Shown piece after piece: positions 9,191 to 17,396 of a stretch of DNA of 64,000 nucleotides (position 1 is its first letter; every line of letters starts with the position of its first letter). Both the position numbers and the translations under genes were made by a program. This DNA is from Candidimonas sp. SYP-B2681. Lineage in GTDB: Bacteria; Pseudomonadota; Gammaproteobacteria; Burkholderiales; Burkholderiaceae_B. The DNA is taken from contig NZ_RYDV01000002.1 of assembly GCF_003971065.1 (NCBI RefSeq), positions 62,001 through 126,000 of the forward strand, written 5' to 3'. Below the pieces are notes generated by a model, which worked only from the letters and a program-made list of their open reading frames with translations, was not told where the DNA came from and searched no databases.

Positions 9191-10044
9191 GGTGCTTCCT
9201 TTAATTCGCCGTTGTCCTTGCGGGCAAGAACGGGGCGAGCGGTAGCCGGTGTGTAGTCATCCACGACAAATGCGCCGCCCTGATAGTGCGAGGCCACGGG
9301 GTCGGCATGGGCGGCGATCGAACTGACTTCGTCGGCCCACCTCTCCGCATTCTGGCGCGGCGAGTAGCCAATCTCATTGGGTTCGGTCATGTCATAGTAA
9401 GCACGACTGTTGGCCGATATACCCCACACTTCGGTGTAGCCGACGTCGGTAGCCTCGATTGCACGTTGCACCAGGTGGATAAGGTCTTCAGCGCCTAGCC
9501 AGGTGCTCAGATGACGGCGATTTTCAGGGGGGCCTTGCGAGGCAGTGCCGATGCGCAGGCAAACCGACTCGATGCCGTGCTTATCCCAGTACACGCGCGC
9601 CATGCCCTCGCCCCACATCTTGGACAGGCCGTAAAAGCCGTCGGGGCGGTAACACGCCCCCCGGCGCAAGGTATGGTCCACCGGGTGCATGCCAAACGCA
9701 TGGTTGGAACTGGCAAAGACGATGCGCTTGACGCGATGTCGGCGGGCGCCTTCATAGACGGCATGTAGAGCGACCAGATTGTTGTCGATGATTTCCGACA
9801 ACGGTCGTTCAACGCTGGTGCCAGCCATGTGCACAAGCACGTCGACGCCCTGGAGCAGTCGGTCGACGACTCCGGGGTCACGCAGGTCGCCATGCATGAC
9901 GTCTTCATTCGGGAAAAGGGGAGTCGGCACGCTGCGGCCGCCGGCGCTGCGCAGCGTATATCCGAGTTCAGGCAAGGCCTTGCGTAAGATGCGACCAAGA
10001 TTGCCGGTTGCGCCGCTTAAGGCAACTGAAACAGGGGAAGTCAT
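9187..10044 (-). CDS. udh: Uronate dehydrogenase (SDR, NAD-dependent)
   Basis: Extended short-chain dehydrogenase that oxidises D-glucuronate or D-galacturonate to the aldarolactone. Glycine motif GATGNLG; then FASSNHAFGMHP, RPDGFYGLSKMWGE (Tyr-Lys of the Ser-Tyr-Lys triad), RIGTASQGPPENRRHLSTW, VWGISANSR and QGGAFV, which match the Agrobacterium Udh sequence closely as I remember it. I start it at ATG 10044 (MTSPVSVALSGATG): this gives 285 residues, near the family size. A reading from 10110 would run through the direct repeats of the promoter. First gene of the reverse operon, divergent from the LysR gene. Confidence 0.87.
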   Translation of the reverse strand: MTSPVSVALSGATGNLGRILRKALPELGYTLRSAGGRSVPTPLFPNEDVMHGDLRDPGVVDRLLQGVDVLVHMAGTSVERPLSEIIDNNLVALHAVYEGARRHRVKRIVFASSNHAFGMHPVDHTLRRGACYRPDGFYGLSKMWGEGMARVYWDKHGIESVCLRIGTASQGPPENRRHLSTWLGAEDLIHLVQRAIEATDVGYTEVWGISANSRAYYDMTEPNEIGYSPRQNAERWADEVSSIAAHADPVASHYQGGAFVVDDYTPATARPVLARKDNGELKEAP

Positions 10045-10080
10045 AATTTTCGCCGCTCTTGATGTCGATGCTTTAAAGTC

Positions 10081-10112
10081 TGGTTCATTGTTGCGCGAAG
10101 TATGGTTCATTG
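10081..10112. promoter_or_regulatory. Direct-repeat operator candidate for the LysR regulator
   Basis: TGGTTCATTG occurs at 10081-10090 and again at 10103-10112, exactly 22 bp apart (two helical turns). It lies in the gap between udh and the divergent LysR gene, where a LysR protein normally binds. Confidence 0.55.
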
Positions 10113-10171
10113 ATACGCGTTGCGCTAATGCTAAATAAGTAATAGGTCTTACGGGTTTTGCAAGGGTGGGT

Positions 10172-11059
10172 ATGGATCTTAAACAGTTGACCTCGTTTAT
10201 TGCAGTAGCCGAGGAAGGGCAATTGAGCCGTGCCGCGGCCAGGCTGTGTTTATCGCAGCCTCCTCTGAGCCGTCATATCCATGCTCTGGAAGCGGAACTG
10301 GGGGCGCGTTTATTCGACCGCACTGCAACGGGGATGACGCTGACCCAGGCCGGAGTCGCCTTGCTCGATAATGCGCGCAGCATCGAGAACCTGCTTCATC
10401 AAGCCCGCGACAAAGTGCGGAAGGCGGGTCTGGGACAATCCGGGCAGATGGATGTCGGCCTCTATGGTTCAGCGATCTACGGCGCCGTTCCCCGAATACT
10501 GCGGCAGTTCAAGATTTCGCACCCGGATGTCGCCTTGAACCTGCACTACGCGCAAACGCCAGAGCAGGTAAAGGCGCTGCGCCGCAAACAGGTCCTCATC
10601 GTTTTTGAGCGGATGTTGCCTTCTGAACCGGACATTGAAGTTCTACCGGTATGCCGTGAACGGCTTTATGTCGCCATCAGCGAAGAGCACCCTTTGGCGC
10701 AGAGCGAGTGGCTGGACATCGGCGAGTTGCGAGATGAAACGTTCATCCCTGGCACCGAAGTTACGGCGGCATCGCAGCTTGTCGAAATATGTCGCAAAGC
10801 AGGGTTTGTACCGCGTATGACCCCACCTTCCAATAACATGGTGACCGCAACCTTGCTTGCCGCCGTGGGCGTTGGAGTCAGCCTTGTGCCCGAATCGATG
10901 ACCCATGTGCAACTTCCGGGCGTGGTCTATCGGCCGTTGAATGTGAGCGAGTCGTACTCGATGGATTTACACTGCTTCTACCTTCAGAATAACTCCTCGC
11001 CGCTACTGGCCAGCATGCTGGAGGTCGTGCGCGGCGTTTCCGCGCCCCCGCGTGGTTAA
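10172..11059 (+). CDS. LysR-family transcriptional regulator
   Basis: 295-residue LysR regulator. Winged helix-turn-helix at residues 1-60 (MDLKQLTSFIAVAEEGQLSRAAARL, LSQPPLSRHI, LGARLFDRT), then a periplasmic-binding-like effector domain from about residue 90. ATG 10172 has AAGGG five bases upstream; a GTG two codons earlier is possible. It is divergent from the five-gene sugar-acid operon and is the likely activator of it, responding to a pathway intermediate. The 10-bp direct repeat in between is the candidate binding site. Confidence 0.92.
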   Translation: MDLKQLTSFIAVAEEGQLSRAAARLCLSQPPLSRHIHALEAELGARLFDRTATGMTLTQAGVALLDNARSIENLLHQARDKVRKAGLGQSGQMDVGLYGSAIYGAVPRILRQFKISHPDVALNLHYAQTPEQVKALRRKQVLIVFERMLPSEPDIEVLPVCRERLYVAISEEHPLAQSEWLDIGELRDETFIPGTEVTAASQLVEICRKAGFVPRMTPPSNNMVTATLLAAVGVGVSLVPESMTHVQLPGVVYRPLNVSESYSMDLHCFYLQNNSSPLLASMLEVVRGVSAPPRG

Positions 11060-11090
11060 GGCTCGTCGCCAACTATCCGGAGCCACTGAT

Positions 11091-12038
11091 ATGTTTCGCA
11101 TTGAGTTGCGTTCGGGCCAGGCCCATGCCAGTCTTTTGCCCGGTTTGGGCGCTCGTATCGCGCAGTGCACCCTTGTGGGCGCTGCTGGCGCTTCACGTGC
11201 ATTGTTTTTTCCGTTTGATGAAAACGCGCATGCTCCGGATGCCTGGGCCAAAGGAGGCCTCTACCCGCTGGTGCCATTTTCCGGTCGTATTGCCAATGCA
11301 CAGCTCGAAGTGGATGGCCGCCGAATTCTTTTGACGCCGCATTCTGCTTCGGACCCGCATGCCTTGCATGGGATCGCGCAACGCAGGGCATGGGCCGTTG
11401 ATGACGTCAGCGGGAACACCGCAAGGCTCTCTTATGCGCACGAACCCGATGCCCATTGGCCTTGGCGTTTTTTAACGCAGATGGTGGTTGAGCTAACCAC
11501 CGCGACGCTCACAATCAAACTTGCGTGCCGCAATACTGACCGGTGTGCTTGGCCCGCAGGGTTGGGCCTGCATCCCTATCTACGTTGGAATGCGCACGAT
11601 CGCCTAAGCTTTTCTGCACGAACTTTCTGGCCGGCGAACGCCGAGAGCGTAGGGCTTCCCGGCCCTGTCGCTCGTGGCCAGTTTCGCCCCAGCCACGAAG
11701 ACTGGGCCGAACACGATTTAACGCATTTCTATCAGCATTGGCAAGGTCGGGCAGCATTGTGTGATGGCGCCGCTGGTCAGGAGCTTCGCGTGATAGCTTC
11801 GGCCTCGCTGGAACATGTCGTTCTTCATAAGCCGAAGGGCTGGCCGTATCTATGTATCGAGCCCGCAACTCACGTGCCGAATGCCTTCAACCTTGCCGCT
11901 CAAGGTGTTGCGCAGACCGGTTGCCGCTGGCTGGAACCTGACGAAACAATCGATGGGTGGGTCATGTTTACGTTGCTGGATTCACTATCGCCATGTTCGG
12001 CAGGAAATAGGTTGGAAGCAGATTGCCGGAAAATGTAA
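11091..12038 (+). CDS. Aldose 1-epimerase (galactose mutarotase family)
   Basis: About 315 residues. Galactose-mutarotase-like beta-sandwich with the family landmarks GLYPLVPFSGRIANAQ, HALHGIAQRRAW (first active-site His), GLGLHPYLRW (second His) and CIEPATHVPNAFN (catalytic Glu). It interconverts alpha and beta anomers of hexoses. Start chosen at ATG 11091 because it has CCGGAG upstream and the family N-terminus (FRIELRSGQA); the frame is open further up but would run into the LysR stop. Supplying the correct anomer of a uronate to the dehydrogenase is a sensible role next to udh. Confidence 0.85.
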   Translation: MFRIELRSGQAHASLLPGLGARIAQCTLVGAAGASRALFFPFDENAHAPDAWAKGGLYPLVPFSGRIANAQLEVDGRRILLTPHSASDPHALHGIAQRRAWAVDDVSGNTARLSYAHEPDAHWPWRFLTQMVVELTTATLTIKLACRNTDRCAWPAGLGLHPYLRWNAHDRLSFSARTFWPANAESVGLPGPVARGQFRPSHEDWAEHDLTHFYQHWQGRAALCDGAAGQELRVIASASLEHVVLHKPKGWPYLCIEPATHVPNAFNLAAQGVAQTGCRWLEPDETIDGWVMFTLLDSLSPCSAGNRLEADCRKM

Positions 12039-12125
12039 ATAACCCGTCGAATAGGCCTGTTGTTTACTTTCAAGAACTCGCGTGCCATATTACCCCCCCA
12101 ATGATTTTCAGGAACGAGAAAACCT

Positions 12126-12455
12126 ATGGAAATGCATAATATCCCGTTCGGAGTCACCAAATGGGAAGAGATCGACGCAACGGTACATCCGGGTGAAACT
12201 GGTCAAGCAAGCTGGCGCACGCAATATTTCGGAGACATCCGTGCACGGATCGTCGAATATTCGCCTGGCTACCTTGCCGATCATTGGTGCAGCAAGGGGC
12301 ATATTTTGTATTGTCTGGATGGCGAATTACACACCGAACTCGAGGATGGCCGCGAATTTGTACTCAAGCCGGGCATGAGTTATCAAGTTGCAGATCACGC
12401 CGAGCCGCATCGTTCATCGACGATAATGGGCGCGAAATTGTTCATCATCGATTAA
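12126..12455 (+). CDS. DHCW-motif cupin protein
   Basis: 109-residue single-domain cupin. The metal-site motif region reads SPGYLADHWCSKGHILYCLDGELHTELEDG, and the second cupin half ends FVLKPGMSYQVADHAEPHRSS. It resembles the small conserved family annotated as DHCW-motif cupin fold protein. Function unknown; cupins of this size are often isomerases, sugar-binding proteins or metal-dependent regulators. It follows the epimerase on the same strand with an 87-bp gap. Involvement in the sugar-acid block is only positional. Confidence 0.82.
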   Translation: MEMHNIPFGVTKWEEIDATVHPGETGQASWRTQYFGDIRARIVEYSPGYLADHWCSKGHILYCLDGELHTELEDGREFVLKPGMSYQVADHAEPHRSSTIMGAKLFIID

Positions 12456-12504
12456 TTCGCTAAAGGTAAAGCGACCTTCGATTCCCCGTGGAAAATGCAA
12501 CATA

Positions 12505-14142
12505 TCAATGTAAATCGGTAGCGCCTGTATGCCCTTTCAAGGGCGTATCGTCGCGTATGGGCACGGTTTGGCGTTCAATCATGCGATGAACGCGCGGTAG
12601 TTCTGTGCCGCGGTGAAGCGCCAAAAGCCTGTCCGATAGGCCGGCATCCGCCTGGGTACGCCGCTGATGATGCCGTACATATTCCACCCAGGTGGGCACA
12701 TGATAGCTCTCAACCCATATCCGGGGATTTTCAAGGTCACGCAGAAGAGACCACTGGCGTGCGCCATCGCGGATGCGGATGCGGCGGCGCTGAGCCATCG
12801 CAGTAAGAAAGGCCGGCACATCAGCCTGTTCGATTTCATAATCCACCATGACCATGATCGGGCCGCTGCGCGGTTTTAAATCCAGCCGTAGTTCGGGTTC
12901 GTGGAAGCGATCGAGCGGATCGAGGTTCAATGCGCCAAATTCGGGCAAGGCGAAGCGCAGCCCTATCAGGGCTCCAAGAACCAACACAATGCCGGCTACG
13001 ATCAGCGCCGTATCAGCACCATGGATGTCCGCCACTACGCCCCACAGCCAGCTGCCTGAGGCCATGCCGCCAAACGTGGCGGTTTGATAAAGCGCGAGCG
13101 CGCGTCCTACGACCCAACGCGGGGTCGAAAGCTGCACCGTGACGTTAAAGAGCGATAAGGTCAGCACCCAGCACGCTCCGGCCGGGATGATAGCCAGACA
13201 GCTGAGCCACATATTACGGCTGAACGAGAGCACCACGACGCAAACTGCGAAACCTAGAAATGCAGCACGCACAATCGTTTCGTTGCTCCAGCTTTCGCGC
13301 ACCCGCGCATTCAGCAATGCGCCTCCGATGGCGCCCGCCCCGAAACAGCCCAGCATGAACCCATAGGTGAAGGCGCCACCATCAACGAAGTCTCTGGCGA
13401 CCAGTGGCAGTAAGGCCAGGATGGAGATCGCGGCCAAGCCGAAGACGAAACCCCGAAACAACACCTTTAACAGGTTGGGCGACATGGCGATATAACGCAG
13501 GCCCGCGGAGATTGCGCTGCCGAAGTCTTCCCTTGGCAGGGTGCGCACCGGCCGCAGCGGTTTCCATCGTACGAGCGCGAAGATAAGCGGTATATAACTG
13601 ATGGCATTCAAGGCAAATGCGAATGCAGCCCCCGCCAAGGCGACAATCAAGCCGCCGATCGCAGGCCCGACGCTACGCATGAGGTTGTAGCTCATGGAAT
13701 TCAGCGATACGGCGCCGGGCAGGTCTTCACGCGGAACGAGGTCGCCCATTGATGCCTGCCAGGACGGATTATGCAGTGCGGTGCCGCAGCCTATGAAGAA
13801 GGTGAAGGCCAGCAACAGCCAGGGGGTGAGCACTCCGGCGATCGCAAAGAGGGCGAGCCCGGCCGATACCACCATCATGATGATCTGTGCGATCAACATG
13901 ATGTTACGGCGGTCGAAATTATCAGCAAGCGCACCCGCTGCCAGCGAGAAAATCATGATGGGAAGGGTGGTAGCCCCCTGTACAAGGGCGACCATGCCGT
14001 CCGAATCGGAAATTGTCGTCATGAGCCAGCCGGCTCCGACTGCCTGCACCAGGCCGCCAAGATTGGACGCAAGTGTGGCGGTCCATAGGGCGCGGAAGCT
14101 GGCGTGTCGAAACGGGGCTAAGGGGGACGCTCTTTGGGGCAC
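12505..14142 (-). CDS. MFS permease of the transmembrane secretion effector type (EntS/DHA3-like)
   Basis: 545 residues. The first ~400 form a 12-TM MFS of the type seen in EntS and PF05977 proteins (APFRHASFRALWTATLASNLG, GALADNFDRRNIML, GDLVPREDLPGAVSLNSMSYN). A soluble tail of about 140 residues follows (GPIMVMVDYEIEQADVPAFL...WSLLRDLENPRIWVESYHVPTWVEYVRHHQR), which looks like a ferredoxin-like/antibiotic-monooxygenase fold. This tail is standard for the family. Exported substrate unknown; siderophores and drugs are known substrates of relatives. Monocistronic as far as can be seen. Confidence 0.85.
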   Translation of the reverse strand: MPQRASPLAPFRHASFRALWTATLASNLGGLVQAVGAGWLMTTISDSDGMVALVQGATTLPIMIFSLAAGALADNFDRRNIMLIAQIIMMVVSAGLALFAIAGVLTPWLLLAFTFFIGCGTALHNPSWQASMGDLVPREDLPGAVSLNSMSYNLMRSVGPAIGGLIVALAGAAFAFALNAISYIPLIFALVRWKPLRPVRTLPREDFGSAISAGLRYIAMSPNLLKVLFRGFVFGLAAISILALLPLVARDFVDGGAFTYGFMLGCFGAGAIGGALLNARVRESWSNETIVRAAFLGFAVCVVVLSFSRNMWLSCLAIIPAGACWVLTLSLFNVTVQLSTPRWVVGRALALYQTATFGGMASGSWLWGVVADIHGADTALIVAGIVLVLGALIGLRFALPEFGALNLDPLDRFHEPELRLDLKPRSGPIMVMVDYEIEQADVPAFLTAMAQRRRIRIRDGARQWSLLRDLENPRIWVESYHVPTWVEYVRHHQRRTQADAGLSDRLLALHRGTELPRVHRMIERQTVPIRDDTPLKGHTGATDLH

Positions 14143-14273
14143 CTCGGTATCTCCTGTGCAGGCCCGCTCGTTACACGAAATTTATTGTAGCAGTAGCGCA
14201 TTGGATGCACTGGCTGTGTCCACCGGTGCAGGGGGACGCCATGTAAGGACGATGACCAGGCTGGAAGCGGACG

Positions 14274-14852
14274 TTAGCGAAGCAGGGCGTCCAGCGCATC
14301 GAGCTGCTTTTCCAAGGGAAGGCTGGCGTCCAGGACGGGCACTCGTCCGTCCTGAACCGGTATGGGACGTTTCAGCGCCTCTGTATAGGCATGCCAATTA
14401 TTCAGCTTCCATTGATCGCGAGGGTCGGCCCTTCGGGCGATACGGTCCTTGCGCTCGGCCAGCGATAACTCAAGCCAGACATGGCGCAGGCGCGTGGCTG
14501 GGGGCAGCCCTAGCGCCGAGGCGGAGAAAAGCGCAGACGAGGCAAGCTCCCGGCTCCAGGGTCCAGGGAAAGCCACGTTAAGCCCAATGTCGAGCTGGTC
14601 TTTTGCGATTCGGAGCGTCGTCAAGTATTCAAGGTCGCGCACCTTTTCTTTAAACAAGGGGCTATCGCGATCGTTGGGATCCGCGCCTAACGCACGTAGC
14701 ATGGCGCCCGACCAGCATTCGCTAACCACATCCTTGTCCAACACGCACCAGGCGGAAGCCTTGTCGCGCTGGCGCTGGATGAAATGATCGGTAAGGAAAG
14801 ATTTGCCGGTTCCGGCGTGTCCCAATATGAAAAGTGCGGTGGGTTCAGCCAT
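14274..14852 (-). CDS. P-loop kinase/AAA-type ATPase of unknown role
   Basis: 192 residues with Walker A at the very N-terminus (ILGHAGTGKSF, residues 9-19), a DKDVVSE segment like small-molecule or nucleotide kinases, and an arginine-rich lid (LAERKDRIARRADPRDQWKL). It resembles AAA_33-type zeta-toxin/gluconate-kinase-like proteins. Likely phosphorylates a small molecule, but no substrate can be named. It is separated from the MFS gene by about 130 bp. Confidence 0.75.
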   Translation of the reverse strand: MAEPTALFILGHAGTGKSFLTDHFIQRQRDKASAWCVLDKDVVSECWSGAMLRALGADPNDRDSPLFKEKVRDLEYLTTLRIAKDQLDIGLNVAFPGPWSRELASSALFSASALGLPPATRLRHVWLELSLAERKDRIARRADPRDQWKLNNWHAYTEALKRPIPVQDGRVPVLDASLPLEKQLDALDALLR

Positions 14853-14981
14853 GTATACGTCCGAGTATCAAAGAAAGCATGGTACCGCTTTGGAAACCAT
14901 ATAAGCTAATGGAAATAAGAGGCGGGCTGGGCAAAGTCGTAGTCAGCCCGTAAGTTAAGGTCCACAGGAAATAATAAAGAT

Positions 14982-15101
14982 ATGTCTAAAGAAAAAGAAA
15001 CTCATTACGGTTGGCGGGCGAAGGAAAAGGAAAGCCAAGGCTCGGTTTTTTCAACGAGGCGGGTCGCATCTTGCGCCACTGGCGCGAAGGCCCTGTCATG
15101 A
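14982..15101 (+). CDS. Small ORF (39 aa) overlapping the VOC gene start; possible leader or gene remnant
   Basis: ATG 14982 opens 39 codons, lysine/glutamate-rich at first (MSKEKETHYGWRAKEKE). Its TGA (15099-15101) overlaps the ATG of the VOC gene (15098-15100) as ATGA. AGGAA lies 11 nt upstream. Such an overlap allows translational coupling. The first 17 residues also faintly resemble the N-terminus of UbiE methyltransferases, so it could be a decayed fragment. Neither reading is secure. Confidence 0.35.
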   Translation: MSKEKETHYGWRAKEKESQGSVFSTRRVASCATGAKALS

Positions 15102-15961
15102 AGCCATTTTTAGCGATGCCTCTGGATCATTTGGTGATCAACACCAGATTTGAAACGGATCGTGCAGCGGACCTGTTTCGTGCGCTGGGCTTTACGCTCA
15201 CGCCGCAGGGCAGGCACCCCATGGGATCGGTCAATCACTTAATGGTCTTCCAGGACGATTACCTGGAATTGATTGGCTTGCCGACCGATGGTGGCAAATT
15301 ACGAGAAGAAGTTCTGAATAGCCCTGTCGGCATTGATGGACTGGTGTTCAGGAGCGACGATGCAGACCGAGTGCATGCATTGCTCACCGCCGCCGGCGCG
15401 TCATTGCAGCCGCTACATGCATTTTCCCGCGCGGTCGAACTGGATGGTGAAACCTTCGAAGCGCGTTTTCGTACAGTGCGCTTTGAGTCCGACCAGTTTG
15501 AAGCCGGACGCATCTATTTCTGTCAGCACCTGACGCCAGAACTGATCTGGCGCGAACCTTGGCAGACGCACGCCAATACCGTTAGCGGCTTGGCCGGCTT
15601 ATTGGTGGTCAGCCAGCAGCCTGAGGCCGACGCACTGCGATACGCGAGCGTGGCTGGCGCGGAGGTTTCTGCATTGGGCAAGCATGGCGAATGGCGCATC
15701 GACGGTGCACGTTATTCCATTGTTGTGACGACTCTGGACGAGTACTTGCGCCGCTACGGCGACCTCGCCTGCGACGCGCTAGGACGATCGTCTTTCTTTG
15801 GCGCCATTGCGCTTCGTGTACAGGATCCGGAAGCTATCAAGAATGCTTTAGTACCAGTGACGGAGGGCGTGCGCCATCGACAGGTAGAAGGACGCAGTGT
15901 CGTCGCTCTTCCTGGCTTGAATTCGCTGCTGGATTTTATCGACGGGAACGATTCCTACTAA
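15098..15961 (+). CDS. VOC-superfamily glyoxalase-like protein
   Basis: 287 residues with a glyoxalase-like fold: LDHLVINTRFETDRAADLFRALGFTLTP opens the first beta-alpha-beta module, and MGSVNHLMVFQDDYLELIGL the second. A weaker second half follows. Members include dioxygenases, isomerases and resistance proteins; here no substrate is evident. I start at ATG 15098 because GAAGG lies 7 nt upstream; the frame is open back to a TTG at 15011 with no support. The preceding short ORF overlaps this start. Confidence 0.78.
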   Translation: MKPFLAMPLDHLVINTRFETDRAADLFRALGFTLTPQGRHPMGSVNHLMVFQDDYLELIGLPTDGGKLREEVLNSPVGIDGLVFRSDDADRVHALLTAAGASLQPLHAFSRAVELDGETFEARFRTVRFESDQFEAGRIYFCQHLTPELIWREPWQTHANTVSGLAGLLVVSQQPEADALRYASVAGAEVSALGKHGEWRIDGARYSIVVTTLDEYLRRYGDLACDALGRSSFFGAIALRVQDPEAIKNALVPVTEGVRHRQVEGRSVVALPGLNSLLDFIDGNDSY

Positions 15962-16140
15962 AGCGATGCGCGCCTGGATGGCTCCGTTCTCGAGTGAATT
16001 GGCTAGCACCATGGCCCGTGTCAAGCTCTTGGTTGTTGTTTGTTAAACACAGACGTCAGCGCGAAAGCGCTAACTTTCAGAGTAATATTGGCCGCTTCCC
16101 TGCTGACGATTTTTGTACCTCTATCGAGAGGAATTCATTG

Positions 16141-17286
16141 ATGACCGTGGTAAGCCAACCTGCCAAGCTGTTATTTTGCGGAATCCGGATATCCGCGCAA
16201 AGCGAGCCTGAATTTCAGACTGCTCAGCAGCGCTTCATGTGCTATCTGCAAGATCTCGATCTTCATCGGTATATAGAAAGCACCCATTGGCGGGACGATA
16301 CCGGGCCGGTCTTCGACATCAAATTAAGGCAAGCCCACGAGCATGATCTGACCCCCGATTTTGACACGACGCTGTTGTGCCAAACGTTGCAGTTGGATAC
16401 CCACGAATCCGTTGCGGATCTCGATCGTGAAATAGTGCTGGCCATGCTGGCAAGCCCTATCCATTTTGAATTCCCCAGCTTCGACGAGCTATTGTCAGCA
16501 CTAAGTGTTCGAAGAAATATTGTCCAGAACGCGCGCCGTACGGCACTCGCTTTCGACACCGAACACGCCGAACGCCCCGAGGATTTCTGGACTTACGATG
16601 TGGCACGTGGCTTCACGCTAAGGCCCGGCAAGTCGTTAATAGAGGCGCTGCAAAAAACCACCCAGCCCGACCGTTCAGGCAAGCTATATTCCTTTTCCTG
16701 CTACCGGGCGACGGAATACGTTATCTTGCTGAGCATCGCGCAAGAGCTCGCCTCCTGCAACCCGGATCTTTTGATGCAGCTGCAGCAGCAATGGGAAACG
16801 CGAGCGATTATGTCGGGTCAGTTCCATGAGGTATTTCTCCATGAATATGGCTCGATGGATGAACCTTTGCCGCCCAAGTATTACGTGCCGGGCGACAGAC
16901 TATGGTTTCGCAATCCTGATGAGTATTCCTCAAACGTCGAGGGCTACGAAGGTTCATGGGTGTTTTATCTGGGCGACGGACTGTTCACGAATTTCTGGAA
17001 ACGGGATCAGCCTTTCACGCTGCATACGAAATGTGTCGAGCTTTTTCATTGGCGTAATGCCACGTATCACAACGCTGATGGAAAGCTGCAGATAGATGAC
17101 GATGTCGTTGACGAGTGGGTGGCGAAGTCTTTGCAGGACCCGCTTGAAGTCGCATGCATCGTCGACCAAATGTTGCGGCTGCGCGATCCAGGGGGCATCT
17201 ATCTTGATGGTGGCTGTATTGACGCCACACGCGAATGCGCGCGGCGACTGCGCGCCGCTACTGGTCAATTGTCGCTTCCGGGATGA
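16141..17286 (+). CDS. Tgl-like protein-glutamine gamma-glutamyltransferase homologue
   Basis: 381 residues. From about residue 97 it aligns by eye with the spore-coat transglutaminase Tgl of Bacillus. SPIHFEFPSFDELLSALSVRRNIV parallels TPVQFDYHSIAELMFELKLRMNIV. YSFSCYRATEYVI parallels YAFECATAIVIIY, with the catalytic Cys at 187. YVPGDRLWFRNPDE and YLGDGLFTNF parallel the later GDC-YFKNPEF and LLGEDKYFAHG segments. Both glutamates reported as catalytic partners in Tgl appear replaced by Ser. A roughly 95-residue N-terminal extension is unassigned. ATG 16141 has GAGAGGA upstream; the frame is open much further 5' but that part is a shadow of the VOC gene. A 108-bp palindromic repeat begins 2 bp after the stop. 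Confidence 0.68.
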   Translation: MTVVSQPAKLLFCGIRISAQSEPEFQTAQQRFMCYLQDLDLHRYIESTHWRDDTGPVFDIKLRQAHEHDLTPDFDTTLLCQTLQLDTHESVADLDREIVLAMLASPIHFEFPSFDELLSALSVRRNIVQNARRTALAFDTEHAERPEDFWTYDVARGFTLRPGKSLIEALQKTTQPDRSGKLYSFSCYRATEYVILLSIAQELASCNPDLLMQLQQQWETRAIMSGQFHEVFLHEYGSMDEPLPPKYYVPGDRLWFRNPDEYSSNVEGYEGSWVFYLGDGLFTNFWKRDQPFTLHTKCVELFHWRNATYHNADGKLQIDDDVVDEWVAKSLQDPLEVACIVDQMLRLRDPGGIYLDGGCIDATRECARRLRAATGQLSLPG

Positions 17287-17288
17287 TG

Positions 17289-17396
17289 TTATTCCGTTTC
17301 TAGATCAAACGTGAACGCGAAGGCGAAGCGCCGACATTACTGGCGTAAGGCAAGCAAAGTCGACAACATGCACGCTTGATCTAAGAATGGGATTAT
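17289..17396 (+). repeat. 108-bp palindromic dispersed element, copy A
   Basis: Starts TTATTCCGTTTCTAGATCAAA and ends as its imperfect inverse (CTTGATCTAAGAATGGGATTAT). An element with the same termini and core lies at 43676-43784 in the opposite orientation. It fills the gap between two convergent genes and touches the stop codon of the DUF1854 gene. Confidence 0.82.

Noticed and set aside
8132-9256. 374-codon plus-strand frame
   Set aside because: Antisense to a Gfo/Idh/MocA gene with clear motifs; the frame has no family character or ribosome site.
13694-14581. 295-codon plus-strand frame
   Set aside because: Covers the reverse-strand MFS gene and part of the P-loop gene; arginine/serine-rich composition typical of an antisense shadow.
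15691-16140. Long 5' extension of the Tgl-like frame
   Set aside because: It overlaps the end of the VOC gene in another frame; the ribosome site and homology both begin at 16141 and later.
17289-17382. Coding capacity of the 108-bp repeat (shared NVNAK...YWR...AS.VD reading in both copies)
   Set aside because: Differences between the copies fall mostly at first codon positions and change residues, so there is no sign of selection on a protein.
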